NCBI GenBank assembly: GCA_019635715.1
Contig: JAHBYY010000038.1
Coordinates: 1 to 40,756 of the forward strand
Length of the DNA: 40,756 bases
Reading direction: 5' to 3'
Source: Rhizobiaceae bacterium
Lineage (GTDB): Bacteria > Pseudomonadota > Alphaproteobacteria > Rhizobiales > Rhizobiaceae
Below are positions 16,466 to 24,907 of this stretch, one piece after another. Each line of letters opens with the position of its first letter. The stretch's first letter is position 1. The notes under the pieces were generated by a model that did no database searches, was not told the DNA's origin, and saw only the letters and a program-made list of their open reading frames with translations. Made by a program: the position numbers and the translations under genes.

Positions 16466-17752
16466 TCAGTCGGTCAGGCCGTAGAGACGCGTCCGCAGCG
16501 CCTGCTTGTCCTTCAGATATGAGGTTTTCAGCGTGTTCACAACATGGCGCCGGAAGCTTTCGCCATAGGCCTCATAGTCCTTGTAGAAGGCCTGCTTGTT
16601 GAAGACATAGCGCGACAGGAAGTCGAAAGGCACGAACTCGCTGATCAGCCGGTTGGTCAGCCAGGCATCCGGATGGTCCGGTCTGGCGCGGGTGACGAGG
16701 AAGCGGTGGCGCGGGAAGACGTCGGCTATTCTGAGCTGCCCGAGCTGCGCGATCTCGCGCTTGGCGGCGTTCAGGAACGGGAAATTTCCGTCGCGCTGGA
16801 CCAGCTCGGCATTCGCGTGAATCCAGGTCTGCAGCCAGACCTTGTCGAGACGCTCGAAGTCCGCTTCCGGCTGCTGGCCACGGACCAGCGACGAGACGAG
16901 CATCTCCGCGCGGTGTTCGAGATAGCCCGACGGCTCGATCCACGAGGCGCGCGGCAGCTCGATGCGGCCGGTCTCGGCGAGGAAAGCAAAAACCTTGTCG
17001 GCGTCGTCGATCGACAGGTAGCTGACCTGCCAGGGGCGCGAGCGGCGGAAGCCGGGCGCCGAGGGCGAGGTGATTACCGTCGTCATGCCCGGGTCGACGA
17101 AGATGTAGAGCCCGCCGAAATGGCTGGTCCAGAACGCATTGTGGCGGAAGATCACCTGGTCGGGGACCAGCGCGTTCTCGCGGATGTCGCCGCACACCTT
17201 GGCCAGATCGACCATGCGGTTGAGCAGTTCGTCGTCGCGCCAGGCGTCCGGCTCATGCTTCAGCCGGTCGACCAGCTTGCCGAGTTCGGCCGCCTTGCCG
17301 AGCACGTCCTCGGCCGAGAGAACGCGGAACTCGACCTGGTTGATCGACAGCAGGTCCTCGACATCCTCGACCCTGCTCACCGAATCCTCGATCTCGCCGT
17401 AGATCACGTCCTTGATCGTCAGCGCGTTGATCGCCCGCTGGTTGGCGGTCATGAACTCGAAGATCAGTTGCGAGGTGTTCGAGAAGGCGGTGTGGACGAC
17501 CGGCAGGTCGATCTGCGCGGGGGTGAGGATGATGAAGCGGCGGTTCACCTCGTTCGGGTCGAGGTAGAGCGGGTCGCCGAATTCCTCGGCCACCTGCGGC
17601 GAGAAGCCGGTACGGTCGATCTCGAAGGAGGAACGCTGCGTCGCCGGCAGCCCGAAGGCTTTCAGCGCCTTGTTGTAGCGCTCGACCAGATGCGGCTCCT
17701 CGATCGGCAGGAGCCGGCCGTAGATCAGCTCGTTGTCACGCAGGAGGTCCAT
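16466..17752 (-). CDS. DUF6638 family protein
   Basis: A 428-aa soluble protein without signal or membrane segments, resembling the DUF6638 family found beside AAA ATPase and DUF2333 genes. It starts MDLLRDNELIYGRLL and ends in a basic helix. The start is ATG 17752 with GGAGG close upstream (ATG-ccTCC on the plus strand); the 59-codon upstream extension is out-of-frame VapC sequence. Only 5 bp separate it from the VapC stop, so the toxin-antitoxin promoter may also feed it. Function unknown. Confidence 0.75.
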   Translation of the reverse strand: MDLLRDNELIYGRLLPIEEPHLVERYNKALKAFGLPATQRSSFEIDRTGFSPQVAEEFGDPLYLDPNEVNRRFIILTPAQIDLPVVHTAFSNTSQLIFEFMTANQRAINALTIKDVIYGEIEDSVSRVEDVEDLLSINQVEFRVLSAEDVLGKAAELGKLVDRLKHEPDAWRDDELLNRMVDLAKVCGDIRENALVPDQVIFRHNAFWTSHFGGLYIFVDPGMTTVITSPSAPGFRRSRPWQVSYLSIDDADKVFAFLAETGRIELPRASWIEPSGYLEHRAEMLVSSLVRGQQPEADFERLDKVWLQTWIHANAELVQRDGNFPFLNAAKREIAQLGQLRIADVFPRHRFLVTRARPDHPDAWLTNRLISEFVPFDFLSRYVFNKQAFYKDYEAYGESFRRHVVNTLKTSYLKDKQALRTRLYGLTD

Positions 17753-17757
17753 CGCGG

Positions 17758-18183
17758 TCAGTTCCTCGTTGCCGACCACGGGGATGAAACGCCGGCAATT
17801 TTCGCCGCACGCGCCAATCTCGCATCGAGTGTCGCCAGCGGCAATTCGAGCCGAAGCGCCGACTCGAGATATGTGGCGTCGTACAGGGTTAGGCCGTAGG
17901 CGGCCGCGATCTCGATCGTGGTGCTCCACACATGATCGGCGCTGGCGTTGTCGACGCTGAGTGGCAGTCGTCCGACCAAATCCAGCGCCTGGGAAACGTA
18001 GTCGGCGGAAATTCGCCTTCTCCTGACACCGACCAGCAGCGAATTGCCCATCTCCACATGGAAAAGCGGCGGCACCGTAGCGCCGTTCACCGAAACGCTG
18101 TCCATGAGCGCTTCCGTATGGCTGCTATCTTCGTCGGGCATCACCCAGTTCAATGCAATGGAACTGTCGATCACGACGCTCAA
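17758..18183 (-). CDS. vapC: VapC-type PIN-domain toxin
   Basis: A 141-aa PIN-domain ribonuclease, toxin of a type II toxin-antitoxin pair. Acidic active-site residues are visible: Asp6 (VVIDSS), Glu44 (HVEMGN), Asp102 (LYDATYLE) and Asp120 (ATLDARL), so it looks intact. The start overlaps the antitoxin stop by 4 bp. It is inserted inside a series of uncharacterised genes, 5 bp ahead of DUF6638. Confidence 0.9.
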   Translation of the reverse strand: MSVVIDSSIALNWVMPDEDSSHTEALMDSVSVNGATVPPLFHVEMGNSLLVGVRRRRISADYVSQALDLVGRLPLSVDNASADHVWSTTIEIAAAYGLTLYDATYLESALRLELPLATLDARLARAAKIAGVSSPWSATRN

Positions 18184-18431
18184 CCGCGCCGTCCCATCTC
18201 GATATAGTCGAGATTCGTCAGGCCATCCGGATCGGGCTTCACAGACTTTCGAAGCTCGCGGATTGCCTCAATGGCGGCGCGCGCCTTCTCGACGTCCCGA
18301 GGTGCAGGCACAGGCACCAGCCGCGCGACCGGCTTGCCATGCCTCGTTATCGTGATCTCCCTGCCCTGCTCGACCTCTTCGAGCAGGGCGCTGAACGAAT
18401 TGCGTGCTTCCAGCGTACCGACTTCGCGCAT
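18180..18431 (-). CDS. vapB: Phd/YefM-family antitoxin
   Basis: An 83-aa antitoxin with the Phd/YefM DNA-binding N-terminus (REVGTLEARNSFSALLEEVEQGREITITRHGKPVARLVP) and a helical C-terminal tail (IREL to IEMGRRG) that should bind the PIN toxin. It should neutralise VapC and repress the shared promoter. It overlaps vapC by 4 bp. The vapB name is by partner; the fold is Phd-like rather than AbrB-like. Confidence 0.88.
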   Translation of the reverse strand: MREVGTLEARNSFSALLEEVEQGREITITRHGKPVARLVPVPAPRDVEKARAAIEAIRELRKSVKPDPDGLTNLDYIEMGRRG

Positions 18432-18443
18432 GGCAAACCTCTT

Positions 18444-18489
18444 CTAGCCAGCCTAGCCAGAATCTAGTCTTCTAGGTGTGCTGCTGCAA
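18444..18489 (-). promoter_or_regulatory. Promoter and operator of the toxin-antitoxin pair
   Basis: On the minus strand: TTGCAG (18489-18484), a 17-bp spacer and TAGATT (18466-18461). Immediately downstream, over the predicted start site, ctagccag occurs twice (18444-18451 and 18453-18460, plus-strand reading), and cttctag occurs at 18441 and 18469. Repeats across the start region fit autoregulation by the antitoxin. Confidence 0.5.
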
Positions 18490-18532
18490 GGTGGCCGAAA
18501 CCCGTCCGTGACCTGATCGAAAGTGTTGCGTT

Positions 18533-20443
18533 TCAAGCATTCCACAGTCCCTTCGCCTTCAGTGCCTCCATCTCCTTCGCCGCGCGCTCGCGCAGCTTGG
18601 CGTCACGCAGCAGCTTGGAGACGGCCACGTCGTCGGACTTGTCGGAGTAGCGGAATTCGGAATCGGCGTAGCGGTTGATCTCCTGCATGACCATCTCCAT
18701 CGAGAAGGGGCCGCGCAGCTCTTCGATCATCGCCTTTTTCTCGTCGTAGCCCTTGTGCATGAAGGCCTCAGGCGTGGCGAACCAGTCGTCGGGCAGTTCG
18801 AAATCCATGGCCCGCATCTTGATCGCGTCGGTGACGTTCTTGATGGCGCGGCCGGTGAAGCGCGGCTCGGCCTCCTTGATCATGTGGAGATAGGTGCCGA
18901 CATCCTCGAGCGTCCGCGGCTCGCCGTTCTCCTTGATGAAACGCTCGTAGACCTTCATCAGCCCGTCTTCCTGGGGCCTGGCGTGATCCTCATAGGCCTC
19001 TGCCACGGCGCGCTGGATCTGCTGCGCCGCATAGAGGTCGTGCGCGCCGAGCGGGATCTCGTGGTTCTTGCCGGCGAGCAGCACGAAGATGTCGATGTAG
19101 TCGTCGCGGGTCTGCGGGCCGTCGACCAGCCAGCGGGCGCCGGCCCTCTGGCGCAGCGCATCGTCGACATTTTCCGGATAGTTGGAGAACATGCCGAAGG
19201 CGCAATTGCCGCGCACCACCGTGCCGGCGCCGGCAAAGGCGTCCATCAGCACGCCGGTGATCTCCTGCTGGCCGGCCGAGGCGCGGTCGTCGGAGCGCTT
19301 GGCGGCCACCTGGTCGATGTCGTCGATCGTGCCGAAGCCGATGGCGCGTGGGTTCAGCACATTGTTGATGAACTGCCGGCAGTTCTGGCCCGATTTGCCC
19401 TGGTAGGAGGAGATCTGGTCGACGCCGAAATTCTCGTAGACGAAGGAATAGCCGGCGACCTGGCAATAGCCGTTGACCAGCCCGGCGATCATCTGGATCA
19501 GCGTCGTCTTGCCGGTGCCCGGCGCGCCGTCGCCGATGAAGGTGAACAGGAAGCCGCCGAGCTCGACGAACGGGTTCTTTTCCCGGTCGAAATCGTAGGC
19601 CATCAGCATCTTGGCGAGCTTCAGCGACTGGTATTTGGCGATGTGGTTGCCGACAACCTCCTCCGGCTTGCGGAAGGTCATGACCAGCGGTTTTGATTTC
19701 TTGCCCGGTGCGACGTCGAAGCCGTCGAGGGTGAAATCGTCGGCGTCGATGCGGACATGGGCGTCCTCGAAGGCGCCGAGCCCGTCGAAGCGGCCCTTTC
19801 GCGACAGCAGCCCGTCGATGGCGACGCGCGCGAAGGCTTTGGCGCGGGTCGACAGGTCGGCCTCGTCCTTGGCGCCCTTGAGTGCCGTATCGAGCCCGGC
19901 GATCAGCGACTTCACCGCATCCTGCGGCGTGTCGAACAGGAAACTCGGCTCGGCGACATCGTTCGGCGCCTCGCCGTCGGCGCCGATCAACTGCCAGAGA
20001 TAGGAAGCGAGCGAGAAGGCGGCGACATAGGCGGAGGCCGCGAGCAGCTTCTTGAAGTGGGCTGCATCCTCGCCCTGCAGGGGGGCCTGCGCGTTGCGCG
20101 CCTGCAGGGCCTCGAGATCGGTGCCGCGGCCGAACACCTCGCCGACGGCCAGCGCGATGGCGATGCCGCGCCGCGCCCGGAAGAGCAGGGCATGCTGGCC
20201 GATGCCCATCAGCGTGTCGTCCGGGCGGATCGCCTGGACGGTCTTGGCGAGCTCGACCTCCCGGGTGCGCCGCACCGAACCGGTGGAGACGGTCGAGACG
20301 AAGCGGCGGTTGGTGCCGGCCAAGGCCGTTCCCGATTGACCGCCGGCATCTTCCAGCACGACGACGCGGGTGATGAAGGACTGCGCGATGGCGCGATGCT
20401 TCTCGATGTCGGCTTCCGGGATCGTGGTCAGCCCGGCGTCCAT
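18533..20443 (-). CDS. AAA-family ATPase
   Basis: A 636-aa protein. The N-terminal 290 residues are specific to this group, with one hydrophobic stretch near 134-152. An AAA ATPase core follows: Walker A GDGAPGTGKTT (304-314), Walker B region AIGFGTIDDIDQ (368-378), sensor-like MFSNYPENVDD, and a helical lid to about 560. It is one of a set of co-oriented genes with the 382-aa, coiled-coil, DUF6638 and DUF2333 genes, so it may power remodelling of a shared complex at the inner membrane. The start codon region overlaps the end of the DUF559 gene by 16 bp. Substrate unknown. Confidence 0.85.
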   Translation of the reverse strand: MDAGLTTIPEADIEKHRAIAQSFITRVVVLEDAGGQSGTALAGTNRRFVSTVSTGSVRRTREVELAKTVQAIRPDDTLMGIGQHALLFRARRGIAIALAVGEVFGRGTDLEALQARNAQAPLQGEDAAHFKKLLAASAYVAAFSLASYLWQLIGADGEAPNDVAEPSFLFDTPQDAVKSLIAGLDTALKGAKDEADLSTRAKAFARVAIDGLLSRKGRFDGLGAFEDAHVRIDADDFTLDGFDVAPGKKSKPLVMTFRKPEEVVGNHIAKYQSLKLAKMLMAYDFDREKNPFVELGGFLFTFIGDGAPGTGKTTLIQMIAGLVNGYCQVAGYSFVYENFGVDQISSYQGKSGQNCRQFINNVLNPRAIGFGTIDDIDQVAAKRSDDRASAGQQEITGVLMDAFAGAGTVVRGNCAFGMFSNYPENVDDALRQRAGARWLVDGPQTRDDYIDIFVLLAGKNHEIPLGAHDLYAAQQIQRAVAEAYEDHARPQEDGLMKVYERFIKENGEPRTLEDVGTYLHMIKEAEPRFTGRAIKNVTDAIKMRAMDFELPDDWFATPEAFMHKGYDEKKAMIEELRGPFSMEMVMQEINRYADSEFRYSDKSDDVAVSKLLRDAKLRERAAKEMEALKAKGLWNA

Positions 20444-20991
20444 GGCGACTCTCCTTGTTCTGGGCCCGACGAGATTTCGCCCCCTCCGGCCCTTCGGGCC
20501 ACCTCCCCCGCTTCGCAGGGGAGGATTGCCGGCCGCACCGCCGATCCTCCCCCGTTTACGGGGGAGGTGGCCCGAAGGGCCGGAGGGGGCGCGGCAGTCT
20601 TGCTGCCCTCACCCTCGACGGATTCCGCCAGCCGGCGCAGTCTCTCACGGGCTGACCATTCGATCTCCCTCAGCGCCCCGTCAAAGGCATTGCGATCCAG
20701 AATGTCGGTGGCCGGAATGCGAAGCACCTCGATGCCGCGTGTCCCGAGCCAATCGTCCCGGATGCGATCCTGCGCCAAACCGCTCTCCACGAAATGATGG
20801 GCGCCATCGACTTCGACGGCCAAGCGCGCGCAAGCGCAGTAGAAGTCCAGCACGTACTGTCCTGCGGGGGGCTGGCGGCGGAAGCCCGCCAATCGCAACT
20901 TGCGCAGTTGGTCCCATAGCAGCACTTCCGGAAGCGACATGTCAGCCCGGAGTTCCTTCGCACGCCGGATCGTGCGGTCAGGTCCGCGCAT
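20428..20991 (-). CDS. DUF559 endonuclease-like protein with repeat-encoded tail
   Basis: A 187-aa protein. Residues about 10-115 are a complete DUF559 domain, a Vsr-like PD-(D/E)xK fold with Asp49 (YVLDF), Glu60, Asp62 and His65 (VEVDGAHH). From about residue 134 to 171 the frame runs through the inverted repeat at 20479-20590, giving a Pro/Gly/Ala-rich tail unlikely to fold. It ends 16 bp inside the AAA gene. The start is ATG 20991, 33 bp after the 382-aa gene. DUF559 proteins are small solitary nuclease-like proteins of unknown role; catalytic residues look intact. Confidence 0.85.
   Translation of the reverse strand: MRGPDRTIRRAKELRADMSLPEVLLWDQLRKLRLAGFRRQPPAGQYVLDFYCACARLAVEVDGAHHFVESGLAQDRIRDDWLGTRGIEVLRIPATDILDRNAFDGALREIEWSARERLRRLAESVEGEGSKTAAPPPALRATSPVNGGGSAVRPAILPCEAGEVARRAGGGEISSGPEQGESPWTPG
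20479..20590. repeat. Long inverted repeat, subfamily C
   Basis: The arms 20479-20526 and 20544-20590 are near-perfect reverse complements around about 17 nt. Each arm holds two hairpins: GGCCC-ttc-GGGCC and CCTCCCC...GGGGAGG. It is read in frame by the 3' end of the DUF559 gene. Architecture matches the elements at 22206, 24755, 29858, 32191 and 35207. Confidence 0.9.
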
Positions 20992-21023
20992 CGCCGGCCC
21001 ATCTCCCGGTGGAATCTGGAACG

Positions 21024-22172
21024 CTACACATCGCTCACCACCTGTCCGTTCGACAGGATGTGAACCTTGTAGCCGTCGAAGATCTTCTGCGTTTCGCCCG
21101 CCGCGTAGAGCGCCTGGTAGGCCTCGTGCGGCACCAGCGCGTGCTTCTCGTAGGACGACACGCCCTGACGCGCCGCCTCGAGGTCGTCCGTTTCGATGTG
21201 AAATTCCTGCGTCGTCTTTTCGCTCGACCACAGCCCCTTGCGGCCGGCCCGCTCGCCCTTCGAGAACACTTCCTGGATCGTCCAGGTCAGCAGCCAGGCA
21301 TTGGCGGGCTTGCGGACCTTCGACAGGACTTCCGTGACCACCGAATTGTTCTCGGTGATGCCGGCCGAATAGAAGGGTCCGAGCACGACGCGGCGCAACT
21401 GCTTCGGATGCAGCGTCTCGAAATCCTTGTCGAGATTGGTGGCGATGGTCACCGGCGACAGCGTGTAGGCCGAGTTCTTCTCGGTGAAGTCGTCGAACCG
21501 GTGCGCCAGCTCGGGATTGAGCAGCCCGTCGACCGGCAGCGGAATCTCGACCTTGGTCTTTAGCTTGCCGTTGTCGTCGACCAACTGCTGGATCATGGCG
21601 GGCGAGGAATCCTCGATCGTCGCCATATAGATCAGCGGCAGGTTGGCGCTTCCGTCGAACGTCGCCCAATGCACCAGATAGTAGGGCCGCATCGTCTTGG
21701 GATTGACCGAGACCTTGACCGTCTGCGCCAGGTTGAACGGGGAAAAAACCTGTCCGGAGCTGACGTCCTCGAGGTAGAGGCGCTCCGCCATCGACCGCTG
21801 CAGGTCTTCCGGAAAGGCCTTGTGGCGCAGGATGAAGTCCGCCATCTCGCTCCGCAGCTCCTCCGGCTCGGGGATGGCGGCGATGCGCTTCTCGGCGGTG
21901 CGGCGGTCGTTCTCCAGCTCGAGCAGGTTCTGGTAGACGGGAAAACCGCTCTCGGCGCGGGAGATGCGGAACCTGTCCATGAAGCCCAGCCGGTTGTTCC
22001 AGCAGGCGAACGAGATTTCCAGCCGGGCGATGTAGTCCGCCACCACCTTGGCGACGATGCCGTGGCGATAGAGCGGCGAGCGATCGTCGCGCATGAAGAT
22101 GTTGAGGCCGTCGAGCGCGGCGGAGATCGCCGAGAAATAGCGGATTGCGGGGTCGTCGGCGGCAGGAGTCAT
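21024..22172 (-). CDS. Conserved protein of unknown function in the AAA ATPase module
   Basis: A 382-aa soluble protein, not recognised. It has no signal peptide or membrane segment; the N-terminal 120 residues are mostly helical (EISFACWNNRLGFMDRF, RRTAEKRIAA), and the rest is mixed alpha/beta with a ending HILSNGQVVSDV. It lies between the coiled-coil gene and the DUF559/AAA genes on the same strand, so it probably works with the ATPase. The start is ATG 22172. Confidence 0.7.
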   Translation of the reverse strand: MTPAADDPAIRYFSAISAALDGLNIFMRDDRSPLYRHGIVAKVVADYIARLEISFACWNNRLGFMDRFRISRAESGFPVYQNLLELENDRRTAEKRIAAIPEPEELRSEMADFILRHKAFPEDLQRSMAERLYLEDVSSGQVFSPFNLAQTVKVSVNPKTMRPYYLVHWATFDGSANLPLIYMATIEDSSPAMIQQLVDDNGKLKTKVEIPLPVDGLLNPELAHRFDDFTEKNSAYTLSPVTIATNLDKDFETLHPKQLRRVVLGPFYSAGITENNSVVTEVLSKVRKPANAWLLTWTIQEVFSKGERAGRKGLWSSEKTTQEFHIETDDLEAARQGVSSYEKHALVPHEAYQALYAAGETQKIFDGYKVHILSNGQVVSDV

Positions 22173-22205
22173 GCGAGGCTTCCCGGCGAACCCGAGACCC
22201 TACGT

Positions 22206-22361
22206 ACCCCCCTCTGTCCTGCCGGACATCTCCCCCTCAAGGGGGGAGATCGGCTGGCTGGGCCGGCCTGGCCAATCGTGGGGATCGCAGGTGGAACTTC
22301 GAAGTCAAAGCTGCCGATCTCCCCCCTTGAGGGGGAGATGTCCGGCAGGACAGAGGGGGGT
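22206..22361. repeat. Long inverted repeat, subfamily A, copy 1
   Basis: The 49-nt arms 22206-22254 and 22313-22361 are perfect reverse complements, with a 58-nt spacer. Each arm has hairpin 1, TGTCC-tgcc-GGACA, and hairpin 2, ATCTCCCCC...GGGGGAGAT. It fills the gap between the coiled-coil gene and the 382-aa gene. Confidence 0.95.
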
Positions 22362-22410
22362 GAGAAAGAGCGCAATGCTTTCTTCTGAAGGCGGCTGAGC
22401 GCGTCGAATA

Positions 22411-23502
22411 TTAAGATTGCTGCACGTAGTCGGAGGCGTTGTGCTTTCTCAGCACCTCCTCGAAGCGCCGCGCAAAAGCGTCGTCGGCGAGCTTCTTGCG
22501 GCGCTGGATGTCGGCCGAGGCGACCATGTTCTTCTCGTGCAGTTCCAGGAGATCGCCGATATGCTTCTGCGAGGCGGCGCCGATGCCGGCCATCGTCTCC
22601 TCGGCGGTGGTGTCGACCTTGGAGCCCAGCGTGTTGATCTTGTGCGCCACTTCCTGCTGGGCCGCCGTCTTCAGCGAGTCCTCCAGGGCCTTGTAGAGAA
22701 CGATGCGCTGCTCGGTGTCGATGGTCAGCTTGTTGATCAGCGTGTTCTGCGCGGCGATCTGGTTGTTGAGCGAATCCACGAAGGTCTGGAACATCGAGGT
22801 GTAGCGTTCCAGCGTCTGGCTTTCGGCGAGCAGTTCCTGCTCCTTCGCCTGCTTCTCATTGTACTCGGTCGCCAGCTTGGAGCGGTCGCCTTCGAGCTGC
22901 GTGCGCTCCGTCTGGTTGGTCGAGGCGGCGATCCTGTTCTCGATGTCGAGGAGCAGCGGATTCAACTCCTCGATGCGCTTCTGCACGCCGGTGAGGTTTT
23001 CGATCGTCGCCTTGCGGCGCTCGATGACCGTGCCGAGGCTGAGTTCCGAGGTCTTGTAGCGTTCGGCCAGAACCTGCTTCTGCGCCTTGAGGATGCCGAC
23101 GATGGTGTCGGACTTCGACAGAAGCTCCTGGAGGTTGCCGGCCAGCGACATGTTGCGCACGCGGTCGGTGCGCATGCGCTGCTTGGATTCCTCGGAGAAG
23201 ATGCCGACGAAGCTCTCCCAGCCGGTGAAGCTCTTCATGTTCTCGAATTCGGAGCCGAAGGCGTTGGTCGCATCCTCGAGGCCGATGATCAGGTCGGCGA
23301 TGTTGCTCTCCATCACCTTCTGCTGGTTGATGACATCCGAGATGCGCGCATTCTCGATGTCGAATTCGGCGGCGCCGATCTTGGCATCCGTCGTCGCGAT
23401 CTTGTCGAGAACCGTGCCGGACTGCTCGATCTTCGAGCGCATCTCCTCGACCACCTTCTGGGTCTTGGCAATCTCGGCATCGAAATTCTGCAATGTCGCC
23501 AT
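22411..23502 (-). CDS. Long coiled-coil protein
   Basis: A 363-aa protein, almost entirely predicted coiled coil: heptad-like Glu/Lys/Gln-rich sequence from residue 5 to 350, with short breaks near SFTGWESFVGIF (about 95-106). It has no signal peptide or membrane helix and no cysteines. It resembles proteins labelled cell-surface or TelA-like in related genomes, but no TelA hallmark could be confirmed. It heads the minus-strand series with the 382-aa and AAA proteins, as a possible structural partner. The start is ATG 23502 with GGGAGAG upstream; the longer open frame is antisense to choX. Confidence 0.75.
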   Translation of the reverse strand: MATLQNFDAEIAKTQKVVEEMRSKIEQSGTVLDKIATTDAKIGAAEFDIENARISDVINQQKVMESNIADLIIGLEDATNAFGSEFENMKSFTGWESFVGIFSEESKQRMRTDRVRNMSLAGNLQELLSKSDTIVGILKAQKQVLAERYKTSELSLGTVIERRKATIENLTGVQKRIEELNPLLLDIENRIAASTNQTERTQLEGDRSKLATEYNEKQAKEQELLAESQTLERYTSMFQTFVDSLNNQIAAQNTLINKLTIDTEQRIVLYKALEDSLKTAAQQEVAHKINTLGSKVDTTAEETMAGIGAASQKHIGDLLELHEKNMVASADIQRRKKLADDAFARRFEEVLRKHNASDYVQQS

Positions 23503-23790
23503 GATGTCTCTCCCGCAACCGGCATCGGTGCGGGCGAATATAGGGGCCTGCCATGGCGAATGAAAGACGCCATCTCCCTCGCGCGCGGCCCGCGGCAAGT
23601 CCCCTTGCCGCATACGGAATCCGGCAGTTCCCGGGATCGGCTCCTGTCGCCATCTGACTGAATCTTGCCGCGTCTTGGAACGGCATTCCGCTTGAAACGG
23701 CTTCAGAATGATGTTTGGCTTGGAAGACAGGCCTGCCGCGGTATGGGCGCGGCGCCGTGACGAACACAAAACAACAATCGGGAGAACTTC

Positions 23791-24726
23791 ATGTCGTTCA
23801 CCAAACTGCTCGCCGCATCGGTCGGCGCCGCCACGCTGCTCGCGTCGAGCGCCGCCTTCGCCGGGGATGCGGATAGCTGCAAGAAGGTCCGCCTGTCCGA
23901 CGTCGGCTGGACCGACATCCAGGCGACCACCGGCGTCGCCTCGGTGCTGCTGACCGCTCTGGGCTACCAGCCCGAGGTCATCCAGCTCTCCGTCCCCGTG
24001 ACCATGGCCTCGCTGAAGAACAACGATCTCGACGTCTTCCTCGGCAACTGGATGCCGTCGATGACGGCCGACATCAAGGAATATACCGACGAGGGCTCGG
24101 TCGAGACGATCAGCGAGAACCTGTCGGGCGCCGGCTACGGCATCGTCGTGCCGGACTACGTCGCTGCCGGCGGCGTCAAGACGCTCACCGACCTCGGCAA
24201 GTTCAAGGACAAGTTCAGCGGCAAGATCTACGGCATCGAGGCCGGCAACGACGGCAATCGCATCATCCTCGACATGATCTCCAAGCCGGAGAACAATCTC
24301 GAAGGCTTCGAGCTCGTCGAAAGCTCCGAGGCGGGCATGCTCACCCAGGCGGAGCAGTCGATCAAGGACCAGCAGTGGATCGCCTTCCTCGGCTGGACGC
24401 CGCATCCGGTCATGGGCGCGATGAACCTCGCCTATCTCGACGGGATGGGCGACTCCGGCTTCGGCGCCGCGACCGTGCACACCAATGTGCGCAAGGGCTA
24501 TCTGACCGAGTGCCCGAATGTCGGCGGCTTCATCAAGAACCTGTCCTTCTCGCTCGACATGGAAGGCGAGATCATGGACGCCATCCTCCAGGGGGCCGAC
24601 GCCAACACGGCGGCGACCGACTGGCTGAAGAAGAACCCCGATGCGGCCACCCCGTGGATCGCCGGCGTGACCACCTTCGACGGCGGCGATGCGGCGGCTG
24701 CGGTCAAGACGGCGCTGGGGGGCTAG
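23791..24726 (+). CDS. choX: Choline ABC transporter substrate-binding protein
   Basis: A 311-aa periplasmic binding protein. The signal peptide is residues 1-24 (AFA|GDA). The OpuAC-type domain contains DVGWTDIQATTG near the N-terminus, FLGNWMPSM and FLGWTPHPVMG; the tryptophans in these segments form the aromatic cage for the quaternary ammonium in rhizobial ChoX. It is first in the operon with choW and choV, whose type confirms a choline (or betaine) importer feeding osmoprotection and catabolism. GGGAGAA precedes ATG 23791. A long inverted repeat separates it from choW. Confidence 0.93.
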   Translation: MSFTKLLAASVGAATLLASSAAFAGDADSCKKVRLSDVGWTDIQATTGVASVLLTALGYQPEVIQLSVPVTMASLKNNDLDVFLGNWMPSMTADIKEYTDEGSVETISENLSGAGYGIVVPDYVAAGGVKTLTDLGKFKDKFSGKIYGIEAGNDGNRIILDMISKPENNLEGFELVESSEAGMLTQAEQSIKDQQWIAFLGWTPHPVMGAMNLAYLDGMGDSGFGAATVHTNVRKGYLTECPNVGGFIKNLSFSLDMEGEIMDAILQGADANTAATDWLKKNPDAATPWIAGVTTFDGGDAAAAVKTALGG

Positions 24727-24754
24727 TACCGAGGCAAGTAACGAGAGCGTGACG

Positions 24755-24873
24755 CTGCCCCTCATTCCCCTGCCGGGACTTTCTCCCCGCAAGGACGGTG
24801 AGAAAGGGCAAGCGGCGACGTTGGCGACCCCTCTCCCCGTTCTTCACGGGGAGAGGGTAAGGGTGAGGGGCGG
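24755..24873. repeat. Long inverted repeat, subfamily B, copy 1 (choX-choW spacer)
   Basis: Outer arms gcccctca (24757-24764) and tgaggggc (24864-24871) close two inward units. The left unit has CCCC-tgcc-GGG, and the right has CTCTCCCCG...CGGGGAGAG. Bases 24828-24873 are identical over 46 nt to 35282-35327. It nearly fills the choX-choW gap. Confidence 0.9.
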
Positions 24874-24907
24874 CATTTTGCCCTTAGAACCAGCCTGAGG
24901 GGGCACG

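Noticed and set aside
22411-23502. Naming the coiled-coil protein TelA
   Set aside because: It is helical like TelA but no specific motif could be confirmed, and no tellurite genes are nearby.
23503-24792. 430-codon extension of the coiled-coil gene
   Set aside because: It is antisense to choX and has the composition of a shadow frame. The coiled coil starts at ATG 23502 with a good ribosome site.
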